DNA from: Leptolinea sp. UBA5203
GTDB taxonomy: Bacteria > Chloroflexota > Anaerolineae > Anaerolineales > Anaerolineaceae
Reading direction: 5' to 3'
NCBI GenBank assembly: GCA_002412765.1
Contig: DHVR01000080.1
Coordinates: forward strand, 1-57,940
DNA length: 57,940 bases
A program made the translations under genes and the position numbers. Positions 1-8,822 of this stretch are shown here, one piece after another (position 1 is the stretch's first letter; each line of letters opens with the position of its first letter). The notes under the pieces were generated by a model, which worked only from the letters and a program-made list of their open reading frames with translations, was not told where the DNA came from and ran no database searches.

Positions 1-404
<404 letters not shown>

Positions 405-495
405 TACTTTACGTGATTCGGAGAACTGAGTACTTTTTCTGGACTTAAACCTACATACATTCTATTTCAAAACATATTCCTTTGTTAATTAGTCT

Positions 496-612
496 CTTGG
501 TGACTATAGCGGTGGAGGTACACCCGGACACATCTCGAACCCGGAAGTAAAGCCCACGTGCGCCGATGGTACTTGGGGGGGGACCCCCTGGGAGAGTAGG
601 TCATTGCCAAGA
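496..612 (+). rRNA. rrf: 5S ribosomal RNA
   Basis: About 117 nt containing the conserved cacccggacacatctcgaacccgg-type helix II/III core and the terminal gagagtaggtcattgcc block. The ends 491-500 (agtctcttgg) and 607-616 (ccaagagact) pair perfectly, giving helix I plus a processing stem. It follows 23S by about 90 nt, the usual 23S-5S order. The mature ends are uncertain by a few nucleotides. Confidence 0.93.
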
Positions 613-642
613 GACTTTTTATTTTAAGTCTCTTTTTTTTTA
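609..642 (+). terminator. rRNA operon terminator
   Basis: The arms aagagactt and aagtctctt form a perfect 9-bp hairpin followed by an uninterrupted T-run. It ends rRNA transcription just after 5S. Its 5' arm overlaps the 3' side of the 5S processing stem. Confidence 0.9.
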
Positions 643-664
643 TCCCATTTCGATGGTTTTCAAA

Positions 665-693
665 TTGACAAGCCAGACGCCACAAGGTATAAT
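665..693 (+). promoter_or_regulatory. Consensus sigma-70-type promoter for rpsU-infA
   Basis: TTGACA (665-670) and TATAAT (688-693) are separated by exactly 17 bp. This is a perfect consensus housekeeping promoter placed after the rRNA terminator. It predicts a 5' leader of about 200 nt before rpsU. Confidence 0.85.
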
Positions 694-756
694 TACCTTG
701 CAGTCTGAAACCTGTGGTTTGTAATTTACACAACATAAAGGTTATTTACGGAGGCA

Positions 757-848
757 TTGTTCTCGATTAAGTACCCTGGGTATTCTTTAGACACGATATC
801 TAGCACACCTTAATTCGGCTGATCATCCTCCAGCCGAAATTTTATTTT
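757..848 (+). promoter_or_regulatory. rpsU leader: short ORF followed by terminator-like hairpin
   Basis: In the leader, TTCGGCTG (814-821) pairs with CAGCCGAA (831-838), followed by a TTTTATTTT tract, so the hairpin resembles an attenuator. A purine-rich ACGGAGG (748-754) precedes an 18-codon frame starting TTG at 757 and stopping at 811-813, right at the base of the hairpin. Spacing from the SD to the TTG is only 2 nt, so translation of this frame is doubtful. The hairpin itself is clear. A regulatory role is inferred. Confidence 0.45.
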
Positions 849-901
849 AACATCGCTATTATCCTTTTTCATACCCCCCACAAAAAGGAGGTGAGATTTA
901 T

Positions 902-1096
902 ATGACACATGTGATTTTACGTCCAAATGAAGGTCAGGACCAATTGCTGAAACGATTTCGCAAGAAAATCGTCAAGAGCGGCGTTCTGAGCACTGTGCGC
1001 CGGAAACGTTGGTTTATTTCCAAGAGCGAACTTCGTCGTGTTGAAAAGAAAAAAGCGATTCGTCGCATTAAACGGCGCCAGGTTGGCCGAAGTTAA
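902..1096 (+). CDS. rpsU: Small ribosomal subunit protein bS21
   Basis: 64 residues with the S21 signature: an N-terminal segment VILRPNEGQDQLLKRFRKK followed by a very basic C-terminal tail. bS21 sits near the 30S platform and the anti-Shine-Dalgarno region and helps mRNA binding during initiation. A strong SD (aaaaggaggtga, about 881-892) precedes the ATG. The infA gene follows 29 nt later with its own SD, so the two initiation-related proteins are probably co-transcribed. The length is normal for the family. Confidence 0.92.
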   Translation: MTHVILRPNEGQDQLLKRFRKKIVKSGVLSTVRRKRWFISKSELRRVEKKKAIRRIKRRQVGRS

Positions 1097-1125
1097 GTAG
1101 GAAATAACCCCTTCAGGAGGTACGT

Positions 1126-1374
1126 ATGGCAAAAGATGAGGATAAGATTACAGTCGAAGGTGTAGTGATAGAAGCTTTACCTGGAACTCAATTTAAAGTG
1201 CGTCTCGAAAACGATCATGAGGTATTGGCTTATCTTTCTGGTAAAATGCGCAAATACTATATTCGTATTTTATTGGGCGATGCAGTCCGGGTAGAAATGT
1301 CCCCTTATGATTTGGCTCGCGGTAGAATTGTATACCGTGCCAAGAAGACGGGCGCTCCTCCTCGGGCCATATAG
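1126..1374 (+). CDS. infA: Translation initiation factor IF-1
   Basis: 82 residues forming one S1-like OB fold. Recognisable pieces are IEALPGTQFKVRLEN, VLAYLSGKMRKYYIRIL and the VEMSPYDLARGRIVYR end. IF-1 binds the ribosomal A site and works with IF-2 and IF-3. The SD aggaggt precedes the ATG. The usual neighbours of infA are secY/map/rpmJ; here it sits behind rpsU next to an rRNA operon, which is unusual. It is about ten residues longer than E. coli IF-1 because of a short C-terminal tail. Confidence 0.93.
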   Translation: MAKDEDKITVEGVVIEALPGTQFKVRLENDHEVLAYLSGKMRKYYIRILLGDAVRVEMSPYDLARGRIVYRAKKTGAPPRAI

Positions 1375-1403
1375 TCTCCCTGCTTTAACCCTTAACAGAA
1401 TAA

Positions 1404-1436
1404 AAGAGCTGCTCAGAAATGAGCAGCTCTTTTTTT
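1404..1436 (+). terminator. Terminator after rpsU-infA
   Basis: AGAGCTGCTC and GAGCAGCTCT form a 10-bp stem with a 6-nt loop, followed by a T-run. The A-rich 5' side suggests it may also stop transcription of the convergent DHOD-like gene. Confidence 0.9.
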
Positions 1437-1450
1437 GTTTATCAACTGAA

Positions 1451-2455
1451 CTAAAGAATATGATTGTCCAGGCTTTGCAGCACCTTCATATAATTGGCGC
1501 GTTCATAGGCAGCAGGTTCCGCGACGGATTGCTGACTCATACTGCCCAGCATTTGTTCGACTGAGACATATTCATGGTCATTTAACCAGCGTTCAAATTG
1601 CTGCAGAATACTGCCAGCGATCTGCGGTCCGTGCTCAATCAACACAGCTGCCAGCATACTGACACTGGCACCCGCCATGACAGACTTTACCATATCCGAA
1701 GCCGTGTGAACTCCGCCAGTAATGGCTAAATCAGCCTGCAGACGCCCGTACAGAATGGCTACCCAGCGTAATGGCATGCGTAAGTGGCTGGAATTGGAGA
1801 AATTCAGGTCAGGTTTGACCGTTTTACTCTCAATATCCAGATCGGGCTGGTAGAATCGGTTGAATAATACCAAACCCTCCGCACCGGCATCCACTAAACG
1901 CTTGGCCATATTGGGCAAAGCAGTGAAATTTGGGCTCAGTTTTACGGAAAGAGGGATTTTGATGTTTTGTTTTACTTTCTTCACCAGATCCACATAGGAT
2001 TGTTCTAATTGCTGGCTGGTGACGGCAGGGTCGGTTGGCAGGAAGTAAATATTCAACTCCAAAGCATCAGCCCCGGCCTGTTGAATCAACTTCGCATATT
2101 CTACCCAGCCGCCTTCAGAAACCCCATTCAAACTAGCGATAATTGGAATTTCCACTGTTTCTTTTAACTTGCGGATATGGTTTAAATATTCCTGCGGACC
2201 ATATTTTGTATTTCCAAGATCCGGAAAATAACTCAGGGCTTCCGCAAAAGACTCAGTGCCCTGAGTCAGATAATGATCCAGGGCACGAGTTTCATTTTGA
2301 ATTTGTTCTTCAAAAAGGGAATACATGACAACAGCACTGACACCGGCATCTTCTAACTGACACACAGTATCTGCATTCTTCGACAGTGGAGAGGCAGATG
2401 CAACCAAAGGATTTCTAAGTTGTAAGCCGAGATATTTTGTTCTCAAATCAACCAT
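1451..2455 (-). CDS. Dihydroorotate dehydrogenase-like protein
   Basis: 334-residue FMN-type TIM barrel of the dihydroorotate/dihydropyrimidine dehydrogenase class. It starts MVDLRTKYLGLQLRNPLVAS. Typical barrel strands are PIIASLNG, ALELNIY, PLSVKLSPNF, GLVLFNRFY and LAITGGVHTASD. It lacks parts typical of PyrD and belongs to the group usually annotated as DHOD-like. It lies 46 bp downstream of nifJ on the same strand, and this pairing recurs in anaerobes, so a redox role linked to pyruvate oxidation is more likely than pyrimidine synthesis. The substrate is unknown. Confidence 0.82.
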   Translation of the reverse strand: MVDLRTKYLGLQLRNPLVASASPLSKNADTVCQLEDAGVSAVVMYSLFEEQIQNETRALDHYLTQGTESFAEALSYFPDLGNTKYGPQEYLNHIRKLKETVEIPIIASLNGVSEGGWVEYAKLIQQAGADALELNIYFLPTDPAVTSQQLEQSYVDLVKKVKQNIKIPLSVKLSPNFTALPNMAKRLVDAGAEGLVLFNRFYQPDLDIESKTVKPDLNFSNSSHLRMPLRWVAILYGRLQADLAITGGVHTASDMVKSVMAGASVSMLAAVLIEHGPQIAGSILQQFERWLNDHEYVSVEQMLGSMSQQSVAEPAAYERANYMKVLQSLDNHIL

Positions 2456-2501
2456 GACATACTCTCCTTTTGATGATCCCTACAAATAAGATCAAATAAT
2501 A

Positions 2502-5500
2502 CTAGTTTTCTTTACTAGAATTATATTCGATTTCTGCCATTTGTTTGTAAAGTTCCCAACGTTTTTTAGCATCTGCTTGGGTCATTTTCATCAAAACTTC
2601 TGCACGTTCTTCGTCACTCTGTAAAAGCATGCGATAACGAGTTTCATTGTATGCATAATCTTTGAATTCAATGCTGGGTTCTTTGCTGTCGATGGTTAAG
2701 GGGTTTTTGCCTTCTTTCATGTTCGCTGGGTTGTAGCGATACAATGGCCAGTGTCCAGACTGAACGGCCAGTTTCTGTTGTTCCAGACCTTTGCTCATAT
2801 CGATACCGTGAGCAATACAGTGAGAATAGGCAATGATCAAGGATGGGCCGTCAAAGGCTTCCGCTTCACGCATGGCTTTGAGGGTTTGAGCATCATTGGC
2901 GCCCATGGCAATACGAGCCACATAAATGTAGCCGTAACTCATGGCAATCATGCCCAGGTCTTTCTTGGAGATGTCTTTACCCTTGGCAGCGAATTTCGCA
3001 ACAGCAGCACGTGGGGTGGCTTTCGATGCCTGTCCACCGGTGTTGGAGTACACTTCGGTATCCATGACCAGAATATTGACATTTCGTCCGGAGGCCAACA
3101 CATGATCCAAACCGCCGTATCCAATATCGTATGCCCAACCGTCACCGCCGATAATCCAAACGCTCTTGTGGGAAAGGGCATCAATCACACTCAACAGGGA
3201 AACTGCTTTGGCATCTTTGTTGCCAGCCAATTTGGTTTTGACCTGTTCAATGAGAGCCCGTTGTGCAGCGATTTCAGCATCGGTGGTTTGTTTAGCGGTT
3301 AACATGGTGTTGACCAGCTCTTCACCCAGGGTGGAGGTGAATTCTTTCAGCAATTGGCTGGCGTATTCAATGCGTTGATCCAGGGTCAGTCGCATGCCTA
3401 AACCGAATTCTGCGTTATCTTCGAAAAGGGAGTTAGACCAGGCGGGTCCGCGGCCTTCCTTGTTGAATGCCCAGGGGGTGGTGGGCAGGTTGCCGCCATA
3501 AATAGAAGAACAACCGGTAGCGTTAGCGGCAATCATGTGGTCGCCGAACAATTGGGAGACCAATTTCAGGTAAGGCGTTTCACCACAACCAGCGCAAGCA
3601 CCGGAGAACTCAAAGAGTGGGCGCAGTAACTGGGAGTTTTTGACCGTGCTGGGTTCGAAAGCGGTGCGGTCCGGATCCGGCAATGCCATGAAGAAGTCCC
3701 AATTGGCAGCTTCGCTCTCGCGAATTTCGGGTTGGGAAGCCATGTTGATGGCTTTTCGGCTGGCATCCTGTTTATCTTTCGCGGGGCAGGTTTCCACACA
3801 CAGTCCGCAGCCTGTACAATCTTCAGGAGCGATCTGAATGGTGAATTTCATGCCGGGGATCTCTTTGAATTTAGCATCGGTGGACTTGAAGCTCGCCGGG
3901 GCATTTTTCAACAGAGCGGGATCGTAAATTTTCTGGCGAATGGTAGCGTGGGGGCACACAAAGGCACATTTACCGCATTGAATACATAGATCTGCTTCCC
4001 AGACTGGAATAGAAAGGGTGAGATTCCGTTTTTCCCATTGGGTGGTGCCGGTGGGAAAGGTACCATCGATCGGCATCTTGCTGACTGGTAAATCATTCCC
4101 ATTGTCGGCAATGATGACGCCCAGGGTTTCACGAACAAATTGAGGAGCCTTGGAGGAAACTGCCTGACGACGGGTGGTAGTGCTGCTTACTTTCTCAGGA
4201 ACGGTTACTTCGTACAAGTTGGCCAGGGAAGAATCCACGGCGGCATAGTTCTGCTGTACAACAGCCTCGCCACGTTTGCTGTAGGATTTCTTGATGAAAT
4301 ACTTGATCGCCTTGATGGCTTCATCACGAGGTAAAACACCGCTGATGGCGAAGAAACAGGTCTGCATAATGGTGTTGATGCGGTTGCCCATACTTGTTTT
4401 CTCGGCAACTTCATAGGCATCGATCACGTAAAATTTTAGTTTCTTGTCGATAATACTTTTTTGCACTTCCTGGGGCAGGTGATTCCAGACTTCGTCCTTG
4501 TTATAAATACTGTTGAGCAGGAAGATACCGTTTTTCTTGGCATATTTCAGCACATCCAGTTTATCAAGGAAGCTGAACTGATGGCAGGCTACGAAATTGG
4601 CATCCCCTTCAGGAATCAAGTAGGGAGAGTTGATGGGTTTGGGGCCAAATCGAAGGTGGGAGATGGTGACGGAGCCGGATTTCTTGGAGTCATAAACGAA
4701 GTAACCCTGGGCATAGTTGTCAGTATCTTCACCGATGATTTTGATGGAGTTTTTATTGGCGCCTACGGTGCCATCGGAACCCAGGCCGAAGAACAGGCAG
4801 CGGGAGGTCTGATCATCTTCAATGGTAAAGGTAGGATCGTAATCAATGCTGGTGTGGGTTACATCATCATTGATACCCACGGTGAAGTGGTTCTTGGGCT
4901 GGCTTTTCTTTAATTCGTCAAAAACGCCTTTGGCCATGGCGGGCGTGAATTCTTTAGAAGAAAGACCATAGCGGCCGCCGAAAATGTGGGGCATTTGTTT
5001 GAAAGGAGCTGTGCCGCTGGCCAAGGCTTCGTTGATGGCGGTGATCACATCTTGATAGAGGGGTTCACCGGCACCACCGGGTTCTTTGGTGCGATCCAAA
5101 ACTGAGATGGATTTCACAGTTGCGGGCAGCGCTTTGACAAAATGTTCCACTGAGAAGGGGCGGAAGAGATGAATGGTAATCACCCCTACTTTTTCGCCTT
5201 GTGCGGTCAGGAATTTGACGGTCTCTTCGGTGGTATCGGCACCGGAACCCATGATGATGATCACGCGGTCGGCATCTTTGGCGCCTGCATAATCAAATAA
5301 ATGATATTGGCGGCCAGTCAGCTTGGCAAATGCGTCCATGGCGTTCTGTACGATGCCGGGGGTGGCGTCGTAGAAGCTGTTAACCGTCTCACGTCCCTGG
5401 AAATAAACATCCGGGTTCTGTGCAGTACCGCGGATGACCGGGCGATCGGAGCTCAAACCGCGCAGACGATGGGCAAGAACACTTTTCTCATCAATCATTG

Positions 5501-6077
5501 CACGGATGTCATCCACGGTAACCTGTTCGATTTTGCTTACTTCGTGGGAAGTACGGAAACCGTCGAAGAAATGGATGAAAGGAATGCGGGATTCCAGGGT
5601 GGCTTTGTGAGAAATCAAGGCCATATCCTGGGCTTCCTGCACAGAACGGGAGCCTAACATGGCAAAGCCGGTAGCTCGGGCGGAGGTGATATCGGAATGG
5701 TCACCGAAGATCGAGAGGGCTTGTGCGGCGAGGGAGCGGGCGGAAACATGGAACACGGTTGGGGTCAACTCGCCGGCAATTTTGTACATGTTCGGGATCA
5801 TTAACAATAAGCCTTGGGAGGCAGTAAAAGTGGTGGTTAAGGCTCCACTGGTTAATGCCCCGTGGACAGCGCCAGCAGCGCCGCCTTCGGATTGCATTTC
5901 TTGAACCAGAGGAACGGTGCCCCAGATATTGGGCACGCCAATTGCGGCCCAGGCATCGGCATATTCGCCCATGCCGGAAGATGGGGTGATTGGATATATA
6001 GCAATCACCTCGTTTAGCCGATATGCAACATTCGCAACGGCTTCGGTTGCATCGATTGTTACCATTTGACGCGACAT
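2502..6077 (-). CDS. nifJ: Pyruvate:ferredoxin (flavodoxin) oxidoreductase
   Basis: 1191 residues, the full length of a one-chain PFOR. It oxidises pyruvate and CoA to acetyl-CoA and CO2 and reduces ferredoxin. The domain order is visible: an N-terminal pyrimidine-binding domain (IYPITPSSGMGEYAD), the transketolase C-like and gamma regions, two 4Fe-4S motifs (CIQCGKCAFVCP and CTGCGLCVETCP) near residues 690-760, a further Cys motif (SGACAGCGE), and the TPP-binding segment GDGWAYDIGYGGLDH. It is cytoplasmic and oxygen-sensitive, consistent with an anaerobic fermenter. It begins at ATG 6077 with a GGAG about 10 nt upstream and probably shares a transcript with the DHOD-like gene. Confidence 0.97.
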   Translation of the reverse strand: MSRQMVTIDATEAVANVAYRLNEVIAIYPITPSSGMGEYADAWAAIGVPNIWGTVPLVQEMQSEGGAAGAVHGALTSGALTTTFTASQGLLLMIPNMYKIAGELTPTVFHVSARSLAAQALSIFGDHSDITSARATGFAMLGSRSVQEAQDMALISHKATLESRIPFIHFFDGFRTSHEVSKIEQVTVDDIRAMIDEKSVLAHRLRGLSSDRPVIRGTAQNPDVYFQGRETVNSFYDATPGIVQNAMDAFAKLTGRQYHLFDYAGAKDADRVIIIMGSGADTTEETVKFLTAQGEKVGVITIHLFRPFSVEHFVKALPATVKSISVLDRTKEPGGAGEPLYQDVITAINEALASGTAPFKQMPHIFGGRYGLSSKEFTPAMAKGVFDELKKSQPKNHFTVGINDDVTHTSIDYDPTFTIEDDQTSRCLFFGLGSDGTVGANKNSIKIIGEDTDNYAQGYFVYDSKKSGSVTISHLRFGPKPINSPYLIPEGDANFVACHQFSFLDKLDVLKYAKKNGIFLLNSIYNKDEVWNHLPQEVQKSIIDKKLKFYVIDAYEVAEKTSMGNRINTIMQTCFFAISGVLPRDEAIKAIKYFIKKSYSKRGEAVVQQNYAAVDSSLANLYEVTVPEKVSSTTTRRQAVSSKAPQFVRETLGVIIADNGNDLPVSKMPIDGTFPTGTTQWEKRNLTLSIPVWEADLCIQCGKCAFVCPHATIRQKIYDPALLKNAPASFKSTDAKFKEIPGMKFTIQIAPEDCTGCGLCVETCPAKDKQDASRKAINMASQPEIRESEAANWDFFMALPDPDRTAFEPSTVKNSQLLRPLFEFSGACAGCGETPYLKLVSQLFGDHMIAANATGCSSIYGGNLPTTPWAFNKEGRGPAWSNSLFEDNAEFGLGMRLTLDQRIEYASQLLKEFTSTLGEELVNTMLTAKQTTDAEIAAQRALIEQVKTKLAGNKDAKAVSLLSVIDALSHKSVWIIGGDGWAYDIGYGGLDHVLASGRNVNILVMDTEVYSNTGGQASKATPRAAVAKFAAKGKDISKKDLGMIAMSYGYIYVARIAMGANDAQTLKAMREAEAFDGPSLIIAYSHCIAHGIDMSKGLEQQKLAVQSGHWPLYRYNPANMKEGKNPLTIDSKEPSIEFKDYAYNETRYRMLLQSDEERAEVLMKMTQADAKKRWELYKQMAEIEYNSSKEN

Positions 6078-6255
6078 GAAATTTACTCCAAATATTGAGT
6101 TAGTGGCAAATAAAAAACGAGTTTCCGTTTTATTTGACGGTTATAGACATCCACTCTGGACATCCAACTAGTTATTTTATCCGATTCTTAAGAATCCCGA
6201 CAGTACTATTGATCATAAGAATATAAGGCCGCCTGTCATAATCCTTCTGAGTTGA

Positions 6256-6792
6256 TTACAGGGGACCCAGGAAGGGAATGGCATACAGCAGGGCTGCCAG
6301 CGTTTTTGTATCAATGATTTCGCCGCGATAAACCATTTCGTAGACTTTTTCGAGGGGGATTTTTACCACTTCAATAAATTCATCATCATCCTGAGGCAAA
6401 GGATCCTTGGTTAATTCGCTGGCAAGGAAATAATACATATACTCAGTTGCATATCCGGGGGACATGATGCTCTCCCCGATTTTACGCAGAACATCGGCTG
6501 ACATACCGATTTCCTCGCGCAGCTCACGGCCTGCGCAGGTCTCCGGGTCTTCTTTATCGTTGAAAACCCCGGCAGGCAATTCCAGGATTTCTTTTTCCAT
6601 GCCCAGACGATATTGACGAACAAACCAGATGTTCCGATGGGCATCCACGGGTAATATCGTGACTGCATTTTTATGGACCACCAGGTCATAGGTTTTATTT
6701 TTCTGATTCGGCAACCGCATTTCAACTTTATCCACATTGAAGATGGGGCCATTAAAAACAGTATCGCGTTTTAGAATCTGATATTCACTCAT
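6256..6792 (-). CDS. NUDIX hydrolase, probably ADP-ribose pyrophosphatase type
   Basis: 178 residues. The Nudix box is present as the GVFNDKEDPETCAGRELREEIG region, with the catalytic REEIG core at about residues 90-94, preceded by WFVRQYRLGMEKEILELPAG. That RQYR...ELPAG pattern is typical of ADP-sugar pyrophosphatases (NudF type), which clear ADP-ribose. The box begins with G and keeps the REXXEE glutamates. It stands alone between nifJ and a terminator at 6806-6846. The substrate is assigned by family resemblance only. Confidence 0.85.
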   Translation of the reverse strand: MSEYQILKRDTVFNGPIFNVDKVEMRLPNQKNKTYDLVVHKNAVTILPVDAHRNIWFVRQYRLGMEKEILELPAGVFNDKEDPETCAGRELREEIGMSADVLRKIGESIMSPGYATEYMYYFLASELTKDPLPQDDDEFIEVVKIPLEKVYEMVYRGEIIDTKTLAALLYAIPFLGPL

Positions 6793-6805
6793 ACGATTTC
6801 CTTAT

Positions 6806-6846
6806 AAAAAATGCAGGATCTGCATCTTGGGGATACGGATCCTGCA
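6806..6846 (-). terminator. Terminator after the LysM lipoprotein gene
   Basis: The arms TGCAGGATC (6812-6820) and GATCCTGCA (6838-6846) form a perfect 9-bp stem. On the minus strand this is followed by a T-run at about 6806-6811. It separates the LysM gene from the NUDIX gene. Confidence 0.85.
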
Positions 6847-6891
6847 CTAGGGTTATGATGCGAAAAGGGAGGTTTACCTGCTTGGATCGAA

Positions 6892-7626
6892 TCAGGGAAT
6901 TTGCAGGGTTGTACCGGAGGTCAAAGTATATGGACTTACCAGACCATTGGCAGAAATAATAACATTGGGGTCAACATCGCCATAGGCACATGCAATGGTG
7001 TAAATGGTATCCCCAGTGGAAACCGTGTAGGTGGTGGGGTGTGATTTAAGCGCCCGATCACCGGCTGTCCAGGAACTATTCTGGGGAATTTTGAGTACGG
7101 TTCCTTCGGATACCTGAGTATTTGCGCCCAGGCCGTTCAGGCTGAGGAGATCCCCTGCGCTGACGTTAAACCGGCGAGCCAGACAATAAGGGAACTCCCC
7201 TTTATGAATGGTGTAACTTTCGGGAATGCCGGGGGTGGAAGTAGCATAAGCAATCACGGCTGCTGTTCCGGCACTTGTGGTCGCAACCAACCCTGGGGTA
7301 ACAGAGGGTGTACCTATTCCCGGGGTGGGAGTAGCTGGTTCTGGTGTGGTTTCAACCAGCGGCGTGGTGATGGCACTAAGATCCACGATCATGGTTGATT
7401 CAAGAGTGGCTTCTACGGTGGGCAACTCATGGGCCATGGCTTCAGCCGTTTGGGTTCCAAACAGGATTTCATTCATAATGTTGGGTTGGGTTGCCAGGGG
7501 AAAGGGTAATTCGCCCAAGGAAGTTGGGGTGGCTTGGGAGGCCACTGATGCTGGCTTGGAGCAAGATACGGTTAACCCTGCTACCAGGAGAACAACCATC
7601 ATAAGGTTGAAGATTTTTTGTGTCAT
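6892..7626 (-). CDS. Lipoprotein with two LysM domains
   Basis: 244 residues. An N-terminal signal peptide ends in a lipobox (LTVSC, Cys at about 22). A long Thr/Pro/Ala-rich linker follows, then two LysM modules at about 137-184 (YTIHKGEFPYCLARRFNV) and 198-244 (TYTVSTGDTIYTIACAYG). LysM modules bind N-acetylglucosamine polymers such as peptidoglycan, so the protein is probably anchored outside the cytoplasmic membrane and attached to the wall. No enzymatic domain is visible. The gene is monocistronic, with a terminator downstream. Confidence 0.85.
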   Translation of the reverse strand: MTQKIFNLMMVVLLVAGLTVSCSKPASVASQATPTSLGELPFPLATQPNIMNEILFGTQTAEAMAHELPTVEATLESTMIVDLSAITTPLVETTPEPATPTPGIGTPSVTPGLVATTSAGTAAVIAYATSTPGIPESYTIHKGEFPYCLARRFNVSAGDLLSLNGLGANTQVSEGTVLKIPQNSSWTAGDRALKSHPTTYTVSTGDTIYTIACAYGDVDPNVIISANGLVSPYTLTSGTTLQIP

Positions 7627-7803
7627 TGGGCAAACTCCTTAAACTGTTCTGTACCTTGTTATGTAAACATTTTAGCAGATTAATAATCGTGATAGTAGCA
7701 CATGCACTCACATACGTCAAGAAACAGAACCGCTTCCTGATTTTACCTGATATGTACTATTATAATCAGTTGGCTAGATTATAACAAACAAAAATCCACA
7801 TCT

Positions 7804-8802
7804 TCAAGGTTGAATGGCCTCCAGAAGGCTGGTCGTAAAGGCTTTTGGTGGATCTATGGGCTGCATGGCGTCATAGTTTATCAGAAAATCGCTTAAGGTC
7901 TGCCATTGTTCCGCACTCTGCCAACCCACACCATATTCATCCGTCAGGGCGTTGTGGGCATCGGCAATCTCTGATTCCAGCATAAATTTCATGTGCTCGC
8001 GGTTCGATTCAGGTCCGCTGTATTTCAAGACGATTTCGACGGCTTCGTCCACATGAGACTCGGCGTAAGCAATCCCTTTAAGGGATGCTCGTAGAAAGCG
8101 GGTCAACAGCTCGGGGTTTTCGGCCAAAATTTCTTCACTGGTGACGTAGCACAAACCCAGGTTCGGAAGATCAAAATCAGCGGCTTCCCACAACACGATC
8201 TCCTCGCCCCAGGATTTGATTAAGTAGGGTTCATTAGACTTATACAGGGGATACACATCCACTTTCTTCTCCGTCAGCAGCCGTGGGTCAAAGCCTACAT
8301 TAATTAGCTCGACCGCAGACTCGTCAACTTCTACCGCATGCAGGATGGCAATTAGGTCGGGGGGGATGGAGCCTTTATAGCCGACCGTGTGGCCTTCCCA
8401 ATCCTTGGGGGTTTGCATGCCGCTCTCTGCCAGAGCGGCAAAAGCCTGCTGTCCGCGCTGGCCAATTAATGCGATGGAAACCAAAGGCAGGCCGGGGTCT
8501 GAACGGCGTTTGAGCAGTACGGCGGCATCCTGGGTGGTGACCTGGACTTTTCCGGCGGTCAACAACTGCAGGTGTTCTCCCTGTCCATTGGAATGTTCAA
8601 TATTAATCCGCAAGCCTTCCTCTGCAAAGTAGCCCATTTCCTGCGCCACATACACGCCGACAAAGGGTAAATTGGCCTGGGGTTTGTAGCCTGCCATGAA
8701 GGTCATCTGCATGGTTGCCGGCGTGGCGCTTGGATTGTTTTGGGGTTGGCAGGCGGTACAGAGGATCAGGGTAATGATAAAGAGCAAGGTGTTTTTTTTC
8801 AT
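7804..8802 (-). CDS. ABC transporter substrate-binding lipoprotein, NMT1/THI5 family
   Basis: 332 residues. A signal peptide with lipobox LCTAC (Cys at about 18) is followed by an NMT1/THI5-like fold: an aqueous cleft region FVGVYVAQEMGYFAEEGL, then VTTQDAAVLLKRR and WEGHTVGYKGSIPPD. Members bind thiamin pyrimidine precursors, riboflavin, nitrate, taurine or sulfonates. It is the last gene of a four-gene operon, 20 bp after the permease. No TPP or FMN riboswitch was recognised upstream of the operon, so the ligand cannot be fixed from sequence. Confidence 0.85.
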   Translation of the reverse strand: MKKNTLLFIITLILCTACQPQNNPSATPATMQMTFMAGYKPQANLPFVGVYVAQEMGYFAEEGLRINIEHSNGQGEHLQLLTAGKVQVTTQDAAVLLKRRSDPGLPLVSIALIGQRGQQAFAALAESGMQTPKDWEGHTVGYKGSIPPDLIAILHAVEVDESAVELINVGFDPRLLTEKKVDVYPLYKSNEPYLIKSWGEEIVLWEAADFDLPNLGLCYVTSEEILAENPELLTRFLRASLKGIAYAESHVDEAVEIVLKYSGPESNREHMKFMLESEIADAHNALTDEYGVGWQSAEQWQTLSDFLINYDAMQPIDPPKAFTTSLLEAIQP

Positions 8803-8822
8803 GGAAACTTCCTAATAAGTGA

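Noticed and set aside
4461..4913. 150-codon open frame on the plus strand inside nifJ
   Set aside because: It is antisense to a fully conserved PFOR region, has no SD and has no recognisable protein pattern.
7469..7720. Minus-strand frame overlapping the start of the LysM gene
   Set aside because: It overlaps a well-supported lipoprotein gene in another frame and has no family resemblance.
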